A DNA stretch of 64,000 nucleotides from Halalkalibacillus sediminis (GTDB taxonomy: Bacteria; Bacillota; Bacilli; Bacillales; Alkalibacillaceae): positions 744,001-808,000 of the forward strand of contig NZ_PJNH01000001.1 in NCBI RefSeq assembly GCF_002844535.1. Reading direction: 5' to 3'. Positions 53,787-63,974 of the stretch are shown piece after piece. The notes under the pieces are model-generated. The model searched no databases. It worked only from the letters and a program-made list of their open reading frames with translations, and had not been told where the DNA came from. Made by a program: the position numbers and the translations under genes. How positions within the stretch are numbered: position 1 is the first letter of the stretch; each line of letters begins with the position of its first letter.

Positions 53787-54950
53787 TTATCGAATCATTA
53801 ATGTCATGTTCCCAACTATAATCAACATGACTAATGAAAAGAAGAACATCAAAGATATCGTTAATAGTGCAGTAAGTATATAGAAGATATGTTTCCCCAT
53901 GATGTCTATAACCTCTACTATTGGGCCGTCAGCTACTGGTTGAAGGATTGCCGCCGTTACTTTAAAAATCAGTCCTAATACAAGCACCTTCAATGCGGGA
54001 AATAGCGTAATGATCATCACCATTACAACACCTGCAAGACCGATTGTGTTCTTTAACAAAAGACTTGCTGATAACACCGTATCGGTTGCATCAGTGAACA
54101 TCTTACCGATCACAGGTATGAAATTACTAGTAACAAACTTTGTAGCTCGTATGGCCACTCCATCTGTCACTGCTGCGTTAACCCCCTGTAAAGACATGAC
54201 AGAAAGAAATAAAGTTAAAAACGCCCCTAAAATCCCGAAAGCAATATGCTTCATTAACTTGGCAAACTGAGTGACGTTGTAATCCTTATTGATTTCACTA
54301 GCGATTGACAGTATTGCTGAAAAGAAAAATAGTGGTAGAACTACTTTTGTAATCAATACTCCACTCATTTGAACAAAGAACAATATTAAGGGGTGAAAAA
54401 AAGCCACCGATGCCACATTACCGAATGCAGCCATCATGCTTAACATCAAGGGAAGTAGTGCTAACATGAAGTGACCCATCCCATGAATCGCCTCAGTAGT
54501 ATAGGTGACTGCTTGATGGAAGCTGGTGATTGCCAAGGTCAGCAGAACCCCGAATATAACGAAATAACTTATTTGGGAGACCGATTGGTTTTCGAATGAA
54601 TTGACCAGTACTTTCAAAAAAACACTCAACAGAGTTAGGAAAATCAATAAAGCTATTAGTCGTCCATTCTGCATCCACTCGTCAATGAAAAAGCGTGATA
54701 TACCATCTAACCAGTTCTTTAACGAAAATACTGATCCATCTTTTATTGGATCTAACCAATGCTCATCAGCTGCGAACGGTAGATATTCACGGTAATCACT
54801 GAGTTCATGTCGCCATTGATCTTCTATTTCTCCACTGTCCAACCATCTATTTTGTAACTCGTCTGGGATGCTTTCCGAAACAGCAAGTACCGAACTTGGG
54901 GAGAAAAAGTAAATGAATAATAAAACAGTAATAGTTAGTTTTTTTTTCAT
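53787..54950 (-). CDS. spoIIIAE: Stage III sporulation protein AE
   Basis: The roughly 387-residue polytopic protein starts with a signal peptide (KKKLTITVLLFIYFFSPSSVLA) and has about six to seven later membrane helices. I choose ATG 54950 behind AAGGGGAT; an in-frame start lies 18 bases upstream. Its C terminus (LMFFFSLVMLIIVGNMTLMIR) is complete, so the insertion lies after the stop, not inside the gene. It works with the SpoIIIA channel that keeps the forespore alive. Confidence 0.93.
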   Translation of the reverse strand: MKKKLTITVLLFIYFFSPSSVLAVSESIPDELQNRWLDSGEIEDQWRHELSDYREYLPFAADEHWLDPIKDGSVFSLKNWLDGISRFFIDEWMQNGRLIALLIFLTLLSVFLKVLVNSFENQSVSQISYFVIFGVLLTLAITSFHQAVTYTTEAIHGMGHFMLALLPLMLSMMAAFGNVASVAFFHPLILFFVQMSGVLITKVVLPLFFFSAILSIASEINKDYNVTQFAKLMKHIAFGILGAFLTLFLSVMSLQGVNAAVTDGVAIRATKFVTSNFIPVIGKMFTDATDTVLSASLLLKNTIGLAGVVMVMIITLFPALKVLVLGLIFKVTAAILQPVADGPIVEVIDIMGKHIFYILTALLTISLMFFFSLVMLIIVGNMTLMIR

Positions 54951-54964
54951 TGAAATCCCCTTCA

Positions 54965-55354
54965 TCAACTCGGTAAAAATTTCATCAGCGTCTCCAATAC
55001 TGCAATAAATATAGGCAACGCAATCACTAAAATAAATATCTTGCCTGCTAATTCAACTTTCACAGCAATTGCTTGAAGTTGAGCATCCTTCAATAACTGT
55101 GAAGTGAATTCGGTCAGGTATGCCACCCCGATTACCTTAAGAATGGTGTCAAGGTGGATCATGGACATATTCATCCTCGTCATCATCTGTTGGAACAAGC
55201 CGAATAACTGAGAAATTTCTCTAGCTACCACAAAAAAGATTAAAATCCCTGTAAAAAGAACTAGCATAAATGCTATTGAAGGGCTCTTCTCTCTGACAAG
55301 GATGATTAAAATACTGGCAACTATAGCAATCGTTATTACTTGGACAAGATCCAT
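54965..55354 (-). CDS. spoIIIAD: Stage III sporulation protein AD
   Basis: A 129-residue protein with about three membrane helices, including LTEFTSQLLKDAQLQAIAVKVELAGKI-type sequence in the family-specific region. Its start overlaps the spoIIIAC stop (TAATG). Part of the export-like SpoIIIA-SpoIIQ apparatus. Confidence 0.92.
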   Translation of the reverse strand: MDLVQVITIAIVASILIILVREKSPSIAFMLVLFTGILIFFVVAREISQLFGLFQQMMTRMNMSMIHLDTILKVIGVAYLTEFTSQLLKDAQLQAIAVKVELAGKIFILVIALPIFIAVLETLMKFLPS

Positions 55355-55575
55355 TACATGAAGAGCCCCTTGATCATTTGCAATAAAAATACGGATTTTA
55401 TTTGTTGGAACAATCTTGATAGATAGTCAATCACAATGATCAATACAATAATAAAACCGACGAGGGTCGCCCAATGGGCTATATCTTCTTTACCCATCTG
55501 TTTAAGAATGGTATGGATCATAGCAACTACGATACCTATTCCTGCAATTTGAAATAAAAGATAGACATCATTCAT
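55354..55575 (-). CDS. spoIIIAC: Stage III sporulation protein AC
   Basis: A 73-residue two-helix membrane protein; LFQIAGIGIVVAMIHTILKQMGKED matches SpoIIIAC closely. AGGAG lies upstream of the ATG. Confidence 0.93.
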   Translation of the reverse strand: MNDVYLLFQIAGIGIVVAMIHTILKQMGKEDIAHWATLVGFIIVLIIVIDYLSRLFQQIKSVFLLQMIKGLFM

Positions 55576-55591
55576 AGGGGTACTCCTCGCT

Positions 55592-56104
55592 TTAAATAAA
55601 AATTAACATCAATAACAGTCCAGAAAGGACTCCTAACGCACGAAACAGTTTAGAGAATCTTTTATCATCTTGATTTGCATCATCTAATTCTCCACTTAAA
55701 TGGATGTGTGCCAGATGGATTTGTTTTCTTTGGTGCTCCAAGTCGTGCACTCCGAGAGATTGACCCAAATGGAGTAAAACCTCTTTCTCATTGGATTTCA
55801 TAGAAGTATATTTCCATTTCTCATTCAGCACTCTTTCCCATAAAACTTCCAGGGATTCATGGGACGTTCGCATATGTTCGGATAAGTCATAAAAAATGAA
55901 AGCAATCGGGGGACCTAATTGTTTAGATAGCTGGATAAAAACTTGTCTTATCGGTTCTTGTCCGTATACCATTTCGGCTTCCATTATTTGGAGTGCGTGC
56001 AGTAGTTCCTTGATTTGTCGTGGTCTTCTCGAATAATTTCTAGCTATATCGATTCCGACCCATGTGCACGTAAACAGGATCAATATCGCTCCGATCCACT
56101 TCAT
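55592..56104 (-). CDS. spoIIIAB: Stage III sporulation protein AB
   Basis: The 170-residue protein has one N-terminal membrane helix, a helical domain (RRPRQIKELLHALQIMEAEMVYGQEPI, typical of the family and distantly like GspF) and a C-terminal helix. The start aligns with known SpoIIIAB and lies 65 bases inside the end of spoIIIAA, a longer overlap than usual. Confidence 0.93.
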   Translation of the reverse strand: MKWIGAILILFTCTWVGIDIARNYSRRPRQIKELLHALQIMEAEMVYGQEPIRQVFIQLSKQLGPPIAFIFYDLSEHMRTSHESLEVLWERVLNEKWKYTSMKSNEKEVLLHLGQSLGVHDLEHQRKQIHLAHIHLSGELDDANQDDKRFSKLFRALGVLSGLLLMLIFI

Positions 56105-57032
56105 TGGCGTTTCTCCTCGTCAAGGTTTTTATCAATCGAAAATGTTTATCATAAATCATCTGAATATCCCCCGAACGTTGACGGGGTATTAAAAGGACAT
56201 AGGAATCAAACACTTTTTCTTCAAATAAGCTAGAGAGAATGGGTCTATTTTTGACTTCATCAAGTGCTTGTCCATGAACAGTACATACAATTCCGACACC
56301 TGCGTGTATTGCTTCTCGTAGACTTTTGACATCTTCTTCGTGTCCAATTTCATCGACTGCTAACAATTCTGGCGACATGGAACGGATCATCATCATCATT
56401 CCTTCAGATTTCGGACAGTCGGCCATAACATCAGTTCTTAAACCTACGTCATGTTGAGGTGACCCATCCAGTACTGCGGCGATTTCTGATCGTTCATCTA
56501 TTAGCCCTACCCTCTGAGCTTCAATGCCGTGCAACCCATTACTTACTGACCGGACAAGATCTCTCAATAGAGTGGTTTTCCCACTTTTAGGAGGTCCAAT
56601 CAAAAGAGTATTACTGATGCCTTCTTTATACAGGTGAGGTACAAGGTCCTTAGCAGCACCCTCGTAAGCTGTAGCTACCCTTATATTGAATGAAGATATA
56701 TGTGTAATAGCCTTGACTCGTCCCTTTTCGGTCGACACTTTACCTGCTAAACCAACCCTGTGTCCTCCAGATAACGTAATATATCCATTGCGAAATTCAT
56801 CTTCTAACCGATAGACAGAGTGCTGACTGATCTGCCCAAGAAACTCTTTTGAATCATTTTCTGTAAAAATAAAATCGTTCATCATTAGGCTTTTATGGCT
56901 GAATACAAGTTCTGGACACTTATTCAAACGAAGACGAATTTCCTCTAAACCTCTTAATTGATCACTTCTATATTTTTTAAATGCAGTTTGCAATTTCTTA
57001 GGTAGAACACGGAAAATTTCGGGCTTTAACAT
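56040..57032 (-). CDS. spoIIIAA: Stage III sporulation protein AA (ATPase)
   Basis: The roughly 330-residue cytosolic ATPase of the mother cell is related to secretion ATPases. Walker A is GPPKSGKTTLLRD and Walker B lies in ELLAVDEIGHEEDV; IDERSEIAAVLDG is conserved. The C-terminal end extends about 20 residues into the overlap with spoIIIAB. I prefer ATG 57032 to the ATG two codons upstream because the site GGGAGAGG would touch the first. It is the first gene of the operon under a sigma-E promoter. Confidence 0.93.
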   Translation of the reverse strand: MLKPEIFRVLPKKLQTAFKKYRSDQLRGLEEIRLRLNKCPELVFSHKSLMMNDFIFTENDSKEFLGQISQHSVYRLEDEFRNGYITLSGGHRVGLAGKVSTEKGRVKAITHISSFNIRVATAYEGAAKDLVPHLYKEGISNTLLIGPPKSGKTTLLRDLVRSVSNGLHGIEAQRVGLIDERSEIAAVLDGSPQHDVGLRTDVMADCPKSEGMMMMIRSMSPELLAVDEIGHEEDVKSLREAIHAGVGIVCTVHGQALDEVKNRPILSSLFEEKVFDSYVLLIPRQRSGDIQMIYDKHFRLIKTLTRRNANEVDRSDIDPVYVHMGRNRYS

Positions 57033-57056
57033 GGACATCCTCTCCCGTTTATAAAC

Positions 57057-57085
57057 AGTCTATGAGCAGCTCTATTAATATATGA
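57057..57085 (-). promoter_or_regulatory. Sigma-E promoter of the spoIIIA operon
   Basis: TCATATA (57085-57079) fits the sigma-E -35 consensus KMATATW fully. CATAGACT (57064-57057) fits the -10 CATACAMT at seven of eight. The spacer is 14 bases. Confidence 0.75.
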
Positions 57086-57091
57086 AAAAAG

Positions 57092-57126
57092 CCCATAAAA
57101 AAAGAGGACCCGGTTTCGGATCCTCT
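57092..57126 (-). terminator. Terminator of efp
   Basis: AGAGGATCCG/CGGGTCCTCT stem with a T-rich tail on the minus strand, 26 bases after the efp stop. Confidence 0.88.
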
Positions 57127-57151
57127 TTCAAAGTATTTGATTATTTGTGTT

Positions 57152-57709
57152 CTAAGCTCTTGATACGTATTTACCATCAGTTGTACTAACAACTAGAACT
57201 TCACCTTTATCAATGAAAAAAGGTACTTGTACAATGTGACCAGTTTCAAGGGTCGCGGGTTTTGTTCCGCCGCTTGCTGTATCACCTTTAACGCCTGGTT
57301 CAGTTTCGACAACCTCTAATTCCACGTTTTTAGGTAATTCGATTCCTAAAGTATTTCCATCATAAATCAGTACAGTAACTTGCATGTTTTCTCTTAGAAA
57401 CTTCAAATGATTCTCGATAATCGAACTAGGAATATCCAATTGTTCGAATGTTTCTGTATCCATGAATGCATGATCGTCACCTGAAGCATACATGTATTGC
57501 ATCGGACGACGTTCCAAATGAGCACGGTTCACTTTTTCACCCGCACGGAATGTCTTTTCTTGGATGCTTCCATTTTCTATATTTCTTAATTTAGAACGAA
57601 CGAATGCAGCACCTTTACCAGGCTTTACATGTTGGAATTCAACAACCTGCCAAATAGAATTATCTAGTTCTATCGTTAAACCAGTTTTAAAATCGTTTAC
57701 TGAAATCAA
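57152..57709 (-). CDS. efp: Translation elongation factor P
   Basis: The 185-residue three-domain factor rescues ribosomes at polyproline. The first-domain loop is [12 protein letters not shown], with the lysine that may be modified at about residue 32. The rest ([24 protein letters not shown], and the C-terminal [11 protein letters not shown]) is typical. It follows the pepP-like gene by 22 bases. Confidence 0.96.
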   Translation of the reverse strand: MISVNDFKTGLTIELDNSIWQVVEFQHVKPGKGAAFVRSKLRNIENGSIQEKTFRAGEKVNRAHLERRPMQYMYASGDDHAFMDTETFEQLDIPSSIIENHLKFLRENMQVTVLIYDGNTLGIELPKNVELEVVETEPGVKGDTASGGTKPATLETGHIVQVPFFIDKGEVLVVSTTDGKYVSRA

Positions 57710-57731
57710 AGTCAGTTCCTCCCTTACCTTT

Positions 57732-58793
57732 TTATAAAGTAATTAATTCTTTTGTTGAGAAGTTCAACGGCTCATTTCCATCTTCGGTAATTACAGTATC
57801 ATCTTCAATGCGGCATCCGCCTACATTTGGAACATAAATACCAGGTTCCACCGTAACAACCATCCCTGGTTTTAAAACAGTTTCTGAACGGAATGATAAA
57901 CCAGGCCCCTCATGAACATCCATTCCTAAGCCGTGTCCAGTTGAATGCCCGAAATACTCTCCATAACCTTTTTCTTTAATATAATCTCTGGTTAAAGCAT
58001 CCGCTTCTTTACCAGTCATACCAGCTTTGGTACCTTTCATTCCTCTTAACTGTGCCTCTAATACTACATCATAAATTTCTTTTAACTTATCGTCAATTGG
58101 CCCGACTGCGACCGTACGTGTAATATCAGAGCAATACCCTTTATATAAAGCCCCGAAGTCCAACGTAACCAGTTCGCCCGATTCAATTACTTTCTCAGAT
58201 GCAACACCGTGTGGAAGAGCTGATCGGTAACCAGATGCAACAATTATATCAAATGATGAAGATGTAGCTCCTTGTCTTCTCATGAAGAATTCTAGTTCAT
58301 TGGAAACATCTATTTCTTTAACACCTGGCTTAATGACGGTTTGAATATATTCAAATGCAGCATCTGCGATTTTAGCTGCTTCTTTCATAATGGTTAATTC
58401 CTCTTCAGTTTTGACTAATCGCAATTCTTCGACCAGTCCACCAACAGGAATAAACTCCGCATTAATGGCTTGTTTATAGGTTTCGTATGTATTGTAAGTC
58501 ATATCATTTTTTTCAAAACCTAATTTTTTGATATCCAATTGGTCAATCTGTTCAGAAACTTCATTATGGATTGGCCCTTTGTGTTCAACGATTTCATAAC
58601 CATGTACCTGTTCTTTTGCTTGAACGGTATAGCGAAAATCTGTAATGAATTTTGCTTTGTCTTGAGTTACTAATACAACACCTGCAGTGCCAGTAAAACC
58701 AGTCATATATCTGCGATTTTGGCCACTAGTGATCAGTAGACCATCAAGATCGTTCTTAGTAAGTAACTCTCTTAACTTCGTCAATTTTTCCAT
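57732..58793 (-). CDS. Xaa-Pro aminopeptidase-like M24 peptidase (YqhT)
   Basis: A 353-residue cytosolic metallopeptidase of the pita-bread fold. Metal ligands are visible in [21 protein letters not shown] (two aspartates), the [15 protein letters not shown] histidine, VTVEPGIYV and [10 protein letters not shown] (glutamates). Length matches B. subtilis YqhT. The start lies 1 base after the aroQ stop, so the genes are coupled. Confidence 0.92.
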   Translation of the reverse strand: MEKLTKLRELLTKNDLDGLLITSGQNRRYMTGFTGTAGVVLVTQDKAKFITDFRYTVQAKEQVHGYEIVEHKGPIHNEVSEQIDQLDIKKLGFEKNDMTYNTYETYKQAINAEFIPVGGLVEELRLVKTEEELTIMKEAAKIADAAFEYIQTVIKPGVKEIDVSNELEFFMRRQGATSSSFDIIVASGYRSALPHGVASEKVIESGELVTLDFGALYKGYCSDITRTVAVGPIDDKLKEIYDVVLEAQLRGMKGTKAGMTGKEADALTRDYIKEKGYGEYFGHSTGHGLGMDVHEGPGLSFRSETVLKPGMVVTVEPGIYVPNVGGCRIEDDTVITEDGNEPLNFSTKELITL

Positions 58794-58794
58794 G

Positions 58795-59241
58795 TTAATT
58801 CTCCCTCTCTGTCAATTTTTCTAGTAAAGCGAATGCTGCTACTTTGTAACCTTTTATCCCCAATCCACTAATATGTCCAGATGCGACCGGTGATATGAAA
58901 GATTGATGTCTGAAGGCTTCCCTTTGATAAATATTCGAAATGTGAACTTCAATAACAGGAATCGAGATTGCTTCAATGGCATCTCGGATCGCTACGCTTG
59001 TATGAGAGTATCCCCCTGGATTGAAAATCACACCTTCAAAATGCTTTCGTGCGTCATGTAAAATATCAATCAGTTCACCCTCATGATTTGATTGTCGACA
59101 TGTTAACTCCCAGCCGTTTTCTCTCAAAAAGTCATAGACTTCATTTTCTACTTCGGTAAGACTGGTACTTCCATAAGTATCCGGGCTTCTTTCTCCCAGT
59201 AGATTTAAGTTCGGTCCATTCAGCATTAATAGTTTTTTCAT
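58795..59241 (-). CDS. aroQ: 3-dehydroquinate dehydratase, type II
   Basis: The 148-residue enzyme of the shikimate pathway (YqhS) has the LNGPNLNLLGERSPDTYG loop with the catalytic arginine and tyrosine, FNPGGYSHTSVAIRDAI and EVHISNIYQREAFRHQS. I choose ATG 59241 behind AGAGGGG; the frame is open 11 codons upstream but those residues do not belong to the family. Confidence 0.94.
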   Translation of the reverse strand: MKKLLMLNGPNLNLLGERSPDTYGSTSLTEVENEVYDFLRENGWELTCRQSNHEGELIDILHDARKHFEGVIFNPGGYSHTSVAIRDAIEAISIPVIEVHISNIYQREAFRHQSFISPVASGHISGLGIKGYKVAAFALLEKLTEREN

Positions 59242-59289
59242 GGACAAGGCCCCTCTTAATTTTTTGTCCCACAATCCTACTTCAGTTTA

Positions 59290-59796
59290 TCATACATCAA
59301 CCTCATTTTGTGAATGTTTTGATGACTGTACCCTTTCTCCATGTGACTCATAAGTAATGGTGAAACCAATAAACGTTCCGTATAATATAAACTGACAAAA
59401 AGTTGTGGCAATGGTATCGGAGTTCATGTTCTGGATCGAGGGTACAGCTGAAAAAAATGGTGGTAGTAGCACAAAAAACAACACCCACAACAATGCACCC
59501 ATGAAAACTCCCGGGAAGATCCCATGTAAGTTCCTCATCGTAAAGTAATAAATTACAGCTGGTAACAGGCTAATGATCGCAACCACACCCAAACTGACTA
59601 ACTCTGCTATGAAGTCCTGTGTCCAAGGCTCTGTAAAATATGACCTGACTATAAACGAAGCGTGAGATACTTCAGAAAAGGATAAATAATATCCAAGTGT
59701 ACTTAAACTGCCAAATAATAATCCAGCAATCACTCCAGCAAATAAACTCTTTTTAAGTATTGACGATTTTTTTTCTTGTCCGTTTTTATTTGACAT
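59290..59796 (-). CDS. yqhR: YqhR family membrane protein
   Basis: A 168-residue protein with four membrane helices (about residues 15-36, 65-88, 93-115 and 127-150) and polar ends. Position beside aroQ and length fit B. subtilis YqhR. Its role is unknown. GAGGTGA precedes the ATG. Confidence 0.8.
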   Translation of the reverse strand: MSNKNGQEKKSSILKKSLFAGVIAGLLFGSLSTLGYYLSFSEVSHASFIVRSYFTEPWTQDFIAELVSLGVVAIISLLPAVIYYFTMRNLHGIFPGVFMGALLWVLFFVLLPPFFSAVPSIQNMNSDTIATTFCQFILYGTFIGFTITYESHGERVQSSKHSQNEVDV

Positions 59797-59949
59797 TAAA
59801 TCACCTCACCCTTAGATTGGTTCAAGAAGCTAGAAAACATTCGGAAAATATTAGTATTATTTAAAGAGGTTTTTAGGTAAAATGAATATATAAGCACTAA
59901 TTTTTAGAATAAGGAAAGATTTTTTTCTTTTATTCGAAAGGAGCTAGCC

Positions 59950-60291
59950 ATGCAATCAAACTTAATTAAATGGATCATCTATATTGTTCTTATCCTTGCA
60001 ACCGTCGGCTTGTTAGGTCAATTAGTTACAGACCCACTAGGATTCATTCAATATATTTTGATGACCATTGGATTCATTGCTCTGATTGGTGGAGCTTTTT
60101 ATTACTTTTTCATCCACAGAAGACGCCGTGGCAGCTCAGAATTCCGACAAGCTGTAAAACAATCGAAGAAAAAATATGGAACAGTCGATCGAAAGATGAA
60201 CCATAACTCTCACATTCAAAAACCTGATAAATTAAAAAAGAATAGAAGTAATAGAAATCACTTGAAAGTCATTAAAGGTAATAAAAAATAG
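59950..60291 (+). CDS. yqhP: YqhP/SA1362 family small membrane protein
   Basis: A 113-residue protein with two N-terminal helices (about residues 8-27 and 34-56) and a long, very basic tail rich in lysine, arginine and asparagine. The layout fits the SA1362 family (B. subtilis YqhP). GAAAGGAGC precedes the ATG. The function is unknown; the tail may bind nucleic acid or phospholipid. Confidence 0.75.
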   Translation: MQSNLIKWIIYIVLILATVGLLGQLVTDPLGFIQYILMTIGFIALIGGAFYYFFIHRRRRGSSEFRQAVKQSKKKYGTVDRKMNHNSHIQKPDKLKKNRSNRNHLKVIKGNKK

Positions 60292-60318
60292 GGATCTGTT
60301 GAGAAAACAGATCCCTTT
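60285..60318. terminator. Bidirectional terminator, yqhP / yqhO
   Basis: GGGATCTGTT/AACAGATCCC with a 4-base loop, T run to the right and A run to the left; it serves both converging genes. Confidence 0.9.
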
Positions 60319-60321
60319 TCT

Positions 60322-61215
60322 TTATCCACTCCACTTTTTAAAAAAAGCATTCGCTTTCAACCTTCCTACTTCTATCAAGTAGGACTTCTCCTCTTTCGAT
60401 AATTCAAAATTCGTAGCATGTATATCTTTTATCGGTATAAAAATGATGTCCTTCGCATTATCTTTGGATATGTGTCGAGCATCATGTGCCTGTAGCATCG
60501 TTAAAAATAAAGCATGTAATAAATCAACCGAATTATTGACTTTCTGCTTCGGAATAGATGAATAGTTCGCATTTAATTTAATTCCGATAGACGGTCTGGC
60601 CTTCAGTTCGCTTTTTTGATTGAATACCCAATATGGAAAATTACTTAGTACCCCTCCGTCTACGATTAAACTCTTTTGGTGCTTTGACTTTTGAATTGTG
60701 ACGGGTTGGAAGAAATAGGGAATACTCGCACTCATTCTAACAGCTTTTGCTATAGAAAAGTCCTTTGGATTGATACCATATACTTTCGATAAGTCATTTG
60801 GGAATACAGCCATCCGGCCATTAGTGAGATCGGTCCCGATAATGGTCAGAGCTTTATCTGGCAAATCTCCGAAAGTCCGCAATCCTTTCTTTTGAAGCTT
60901 TTCATCTATCCAGTTTTCTAGAGCATCACCTTTATAAAGCCCCATCCGATAATAAAGTAACAGCCATTTCAATAAAGGTACGTTTTTCATCCAGAAAGGT
61001 TGGTCTAAAAACTCTTTTAAATCCACATCATCAAGCATATGATATAGTTCTTCGTATTTGTATCCTGCTTTAACTAATGATGCGATTAACGCACCCGCAG
61101 AACTTCCAGCAACTCTTGTGAATTCGATGTTCTTCTTCTCGCAAACATCGATCGCACCCAAAAAAGCGAATGCCTTCACACCTCCACCTGAAAAGACTCC
61201 ATCGACTTCCATCAC
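60322..61215 (-). CDS. yqhO: Patatin-like phospholipase (YqhO)
   Basis: The 297-residue protein has the patatin fold: the oxyanion GVFSGGGVKAFA loop near the start, the nucleophile serine in GSSAGA and the catalytic aspartate in VDGGVLSNFP. It may act on phospholipid acyl chains. Homologues lie at the same place in B. subtilis. A few hydrophobic stretches are present but no clear signal peptide. Confidence 0.9.
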   Translation of the reverse strand: MMEVDGVFSGGGVKAFAFLGAIDVCEKKNIEFTRVAGSSAGALIASLVKAGYKYEELYHMLDDVDLKEFLDQPFWMKNVPLLKWLLLYYRMGLYKGDALENWIDEKLQKKGLRTFGDLPDKALTIIGTDLTNGRMAVFPNDLSKVYGINPKDFSIAKAVRMSASIPYFFQPVTIQKSKHQKSLIVDGGVLSNFPYWVFNQKSELKARPSIGIKLNANYSSIPKQKVNNSVDLLHALFLTMLQAHDARHISKDNAKDIIFIPIKDIHATNFELSKEEKSYLIEVGRLKANAFFKKWSG

Positions 61216-61270
61216 TCACACCCTTTATTTGCAAGTGACCTATTATATGTTTCTTAAGGATCGATTAGAA

Positions 61271-61302
61271 GAAAAAAGCTAGTCTACATTTAGTAGACTA
61301 GC
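61271..61302 (-). terminator. Terminator of nrdJ
   Basis: GCTAGTCTAC/GTAGACTAGC stem with a 5-base loop and a six-T tail on the minus strand. Confidence 0.9.
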
Positions 61303-61313
61303 CTTTCGATTAT

Positions 61314-63881
61314 TTATAATCCGCATTTCAACTGTGCACCACAATTGGTACAGGTATTGCAGCCGCCCACATCCTCGACGTCACCTTGGCGACATACCGG
61401 ACATGTATCTCCGACTTCAGAACCTACCGTAACATTGGTTTTATCCAATTCGTGGACAGTATCCATCAGTACAACTTTTTTCTCTTCATCTTCAAACAAT
61501 TCCGTTTGCTCAGAGAAATCATTTTCTTCTGCTTTTAGAGATAGAACCTGAGTATCCCGACTTCCATCCACGTAGACGGTTCCCCCTTTGGCTCCACCGT
61601 TGTACAAACGCTCATATACATCTTGTACTTGGTCTACGCGATAGCCCTTAGGTGCATTGACTGTTTTTGAAATGGAACTGTCTACCCATTTCTGAATAAC
61701 ACACTGAGTATCAGCATGAGCTTCTGGTGGTAGGCTCATAGCTGTAACGAACCATTCAGGTAACTCATCATCTGATTGCTCAGGATTTCTGTCGTAATAC
61801 TCTTGAACAATATCCGCTTTCACTTCGATGAATTTGCCTAATCTTCCGCTTCTATAGTAAGTGAAAGAGAAGTAAGGTTCTAAGCCAGTTGAAACTCCAA
61901 CCATCGTTCCAGTAGAACCAGTTGGCGCTACCGTCAATAGATGGGAGTTACGAATGCCGTAATCTAACACACCTTGTCGAATATCTTCAGGCATCTTTTG
62001 CATATAGCCTGTTTCGATGAAACGTTCACGTAATAGCTTCGTTTCAGCCTCCGTTTCCCCAATCAAGAATGGGAAGCTTCCTTTTTCTTTTGCCAACTCG
62101 ATTGAAGTTCGGTAAGCCGTGGTCGCAATTGTTTCAAAAATTTGATCGACTAACATATTACCTTCATCTGAACCATATTCAGTTTCGCAATAAATCAATA
62201 GGTCATGAAGCCCCATGACTCCTAGCCCTACACGACGTTCACCTAAAGCTTGTTTGCGGTTCTCGTCAAGAAAGTAAGGTGTTGAGTCGATGACGTTGTC
62301 TTGTAAACGAACACCAGTTGCTACTGTTTCTTTTAATTGATCGAAATCTGGTCGCTTAGTATCCTTGTTTGCTACGGATGCTAAATTGACAGCAGCCAAA
62401 TTACAGACAGAATACGGTGCGAGGGGTTGCTCACCACATGGGTTAGTTGCTACTACCTTCTGACCATAAGCTGTCGCGTTGGTTTCTTTATTCGCATTAT
62501 CGATAAAGAAGATTCCTGGTTCTGCAGAATATGTTGCACAGATATTAATCAGGTTCCACAGCTCTTTTGCTGGAATTGACTGATAAACCTTCACACCATA
62601 CCCTAGCTTTTCCCACTCGCGAACATCGCCGATTTCGTGCCAATTCTTATTATAAGCTTCCATTTCTTCTTCACTATAGTTTTCTACATCTGGAAAGCGA
62701 AGTTCATAATCTTCGTCATTTTCTACAGCTTTCATAAAGTCGTCTGTGATACAGACTGAAATGTTGGCTCCCGTTAAAAATTCTGGGTTATGCACACTGT
62801 ATGTGCCTTCATCTCTTAGCTTCGTTTCTGCTTCTCGAATATTCTCTTCAGAGAAGCCACCTAAGCCTGGGATGTGTTTGTAATTCACAATTCCTTGATA
62901 CATCTGCATTTCACTAACTGATAAAGGAGTGAATTTAAGCTTGTCCTTAGCTAGCTGCTGTACTGTTTCGTCTTCAATATTTTCTATTAAGTATCTGAGG
63001 ATTCTTGGGTTCTGCATCTTCGATATGATGAAATCGATGATGTCAGGATGCCAATCATTCAACATGATCATTTGGGCGCCACGTCTTGAACCGCCCTGCT
63101 CTACTAGATGTGTCAACTTAGCGATGTCATCCAACCAACTCACTGATCCTGATGATTTGCCATTGACTCCTCGAGCCAGGGAATTCTTCGGTCGAAGTGT
63201 CGAACCATTTGTTCCGACTCCACCTCCGCGTGACATGATCTCCATCACTTGCTTACGGTGATCACTGATTCCTTCCCGAGAATCGTTGATGTAAGGCATG
63301 ACGTAGCAGTTGAAATACGTAACATCCGTGTTTGCACCTGCTCCGTAAAGTACTCTTCCAGCTGGGATGAAGTTCAAGCTCGATAGTTCATTGTAGAACT
63401 TTTCAAACCAGTACTCCCTCTTTTCCGTTGAACGCTCTACTTCTGCTAAACCGCTGGCATTTCTCAAAGCAATTTGTTCGTAAAAGATTTCTAGTGGTTT
63501 ATCTATTACTGTTAGAGACCTCTCAATTTTTCCGGTCTCTCTTTCTGATTCTTTGTCTAACACATGGATATAATCTTCTTCAACTTGTACAATAGCTTTA
63601 TGTCTTTCTTTATCAATCGACACTATAAATCCTGTTCCACGAGCGGGAAATTTCGGGTCATCTTTTATCGTTAAGACGACGAAATCTCCTTCTTTCAATG
63701 TCCTCTTTTCAGTGTCTTTGAATGAGTATCGATCTAACATAACTAATCGAGAAACTCCCTTATGAGTTACCTGCATATCACTTGTTACAGGATGGACATA
63801 AGGAAACTCTTCTATATCTTGATTCAGACGATCGATATCAACATTCGTCATTCGGTTTTCAACTTTTTGCAAACTCTTCAC
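61314..63881 (-). CDS. nrdJ: Adenosylcobalamin-dependent ribonucleotide reductase (class II)
   Basis: The 855-residue enzyme makes deoxyribonucleotides with a B12 radical instead of a partner subunit. Motifs include RGGGVGTNGSTLRPKNSL, the NPCGEQPL active-site loop with cysteine and glutamate, TGSTGTMVGVSTGLEPYFSF, and a C-terminal zinc-finger-like tail (CPVCRQGD...GCNTCTNCGAQLKCG) used for redox transfer. The start is GTG 63881, or TTG 63872 with a better-spaced AAGGAAG site. The first 120 residues form an extra N-terminal module (KFPARGTGFIVSIDKERH). An NrdR-like box lies upstream. Confidence 0.92.
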   Translation of the reverse strand: MKSLQKVENRMTNVDIDRLNQDIEEFPYVHPVTSDMQVTHKGVSRLVMLDRYSFKDTEKRTLKEGDFVVLTIKDDPKFPARGTGFIVSIDKERHKAIVQVEEDYIHVLDKESERETGKIERSLTVIDKPLEIFYEQIALRNASGLAEVERSTEKREYWFEKFYNELSSLNFIPAGRVLYGAGANTDVTYFNCYVMPYINDSREGISDHRKQVMEIMSRGGGVGTNGSTLRPKNSLARGVNGKSSGSVSWLDDIAKLTHLVEQGGSRRGAQMIMLNDWHPDIIDFIISKMQNPRILRYLIENIEDETVQQLAKDKLKFTPLSVSEMQMYQGIVNYKHIPGLGGFSEENIREAETKLRDEGTYSVHNPEFLTGANISVCITDDFMKAVENDEDYELRFPDVENYSEEEMEAYNKNWHEIGDVREWEKLGYGVKVYQSIPAKELWNLINICATYSAEPGIFFIDNANKETNATAYGQKVVATNPCGEQPLAPYSVCNLAAVNLASVANKDTKRPDFDQLKETVATGVRLQDNVIDSTPYFLDENRKQALGERRVGLGVMGLHDLLIYCETEYGSDEGNMLVDQIFETIATTAYRTSIELAKEKGSFPFLIGETEAETKLLRERFIETGYMQKMPEDIRQGVLDYGIRNSHLLTVAPTGSTGTMVGVSTGLEPYFSFTYYRSGRLGKFIEVKADIVQEYYDRNPEQSDDELPEWFVTAMSLPPEAHADTQCVIQKWVDSSISKTVNAPKGYRVDQVQDVYERLYNGGAKGGTVYVDGSRDTQVLSLKAEENDFSEQTELFEDEEKKVVLMDTVHELDKTNVTVGSEVGDTCPVCRQGDVEDVGGCNTCTNCGAQLKCGL

Positions 63882-63974
63882 TTCCTTTCACCAAGTTTCT
63901 CGACATGCTTTTCATTGGTGTGTTGTTTGTTGTCTATAACATTACCAAATACATTTTTAAAAATCAATAGATTT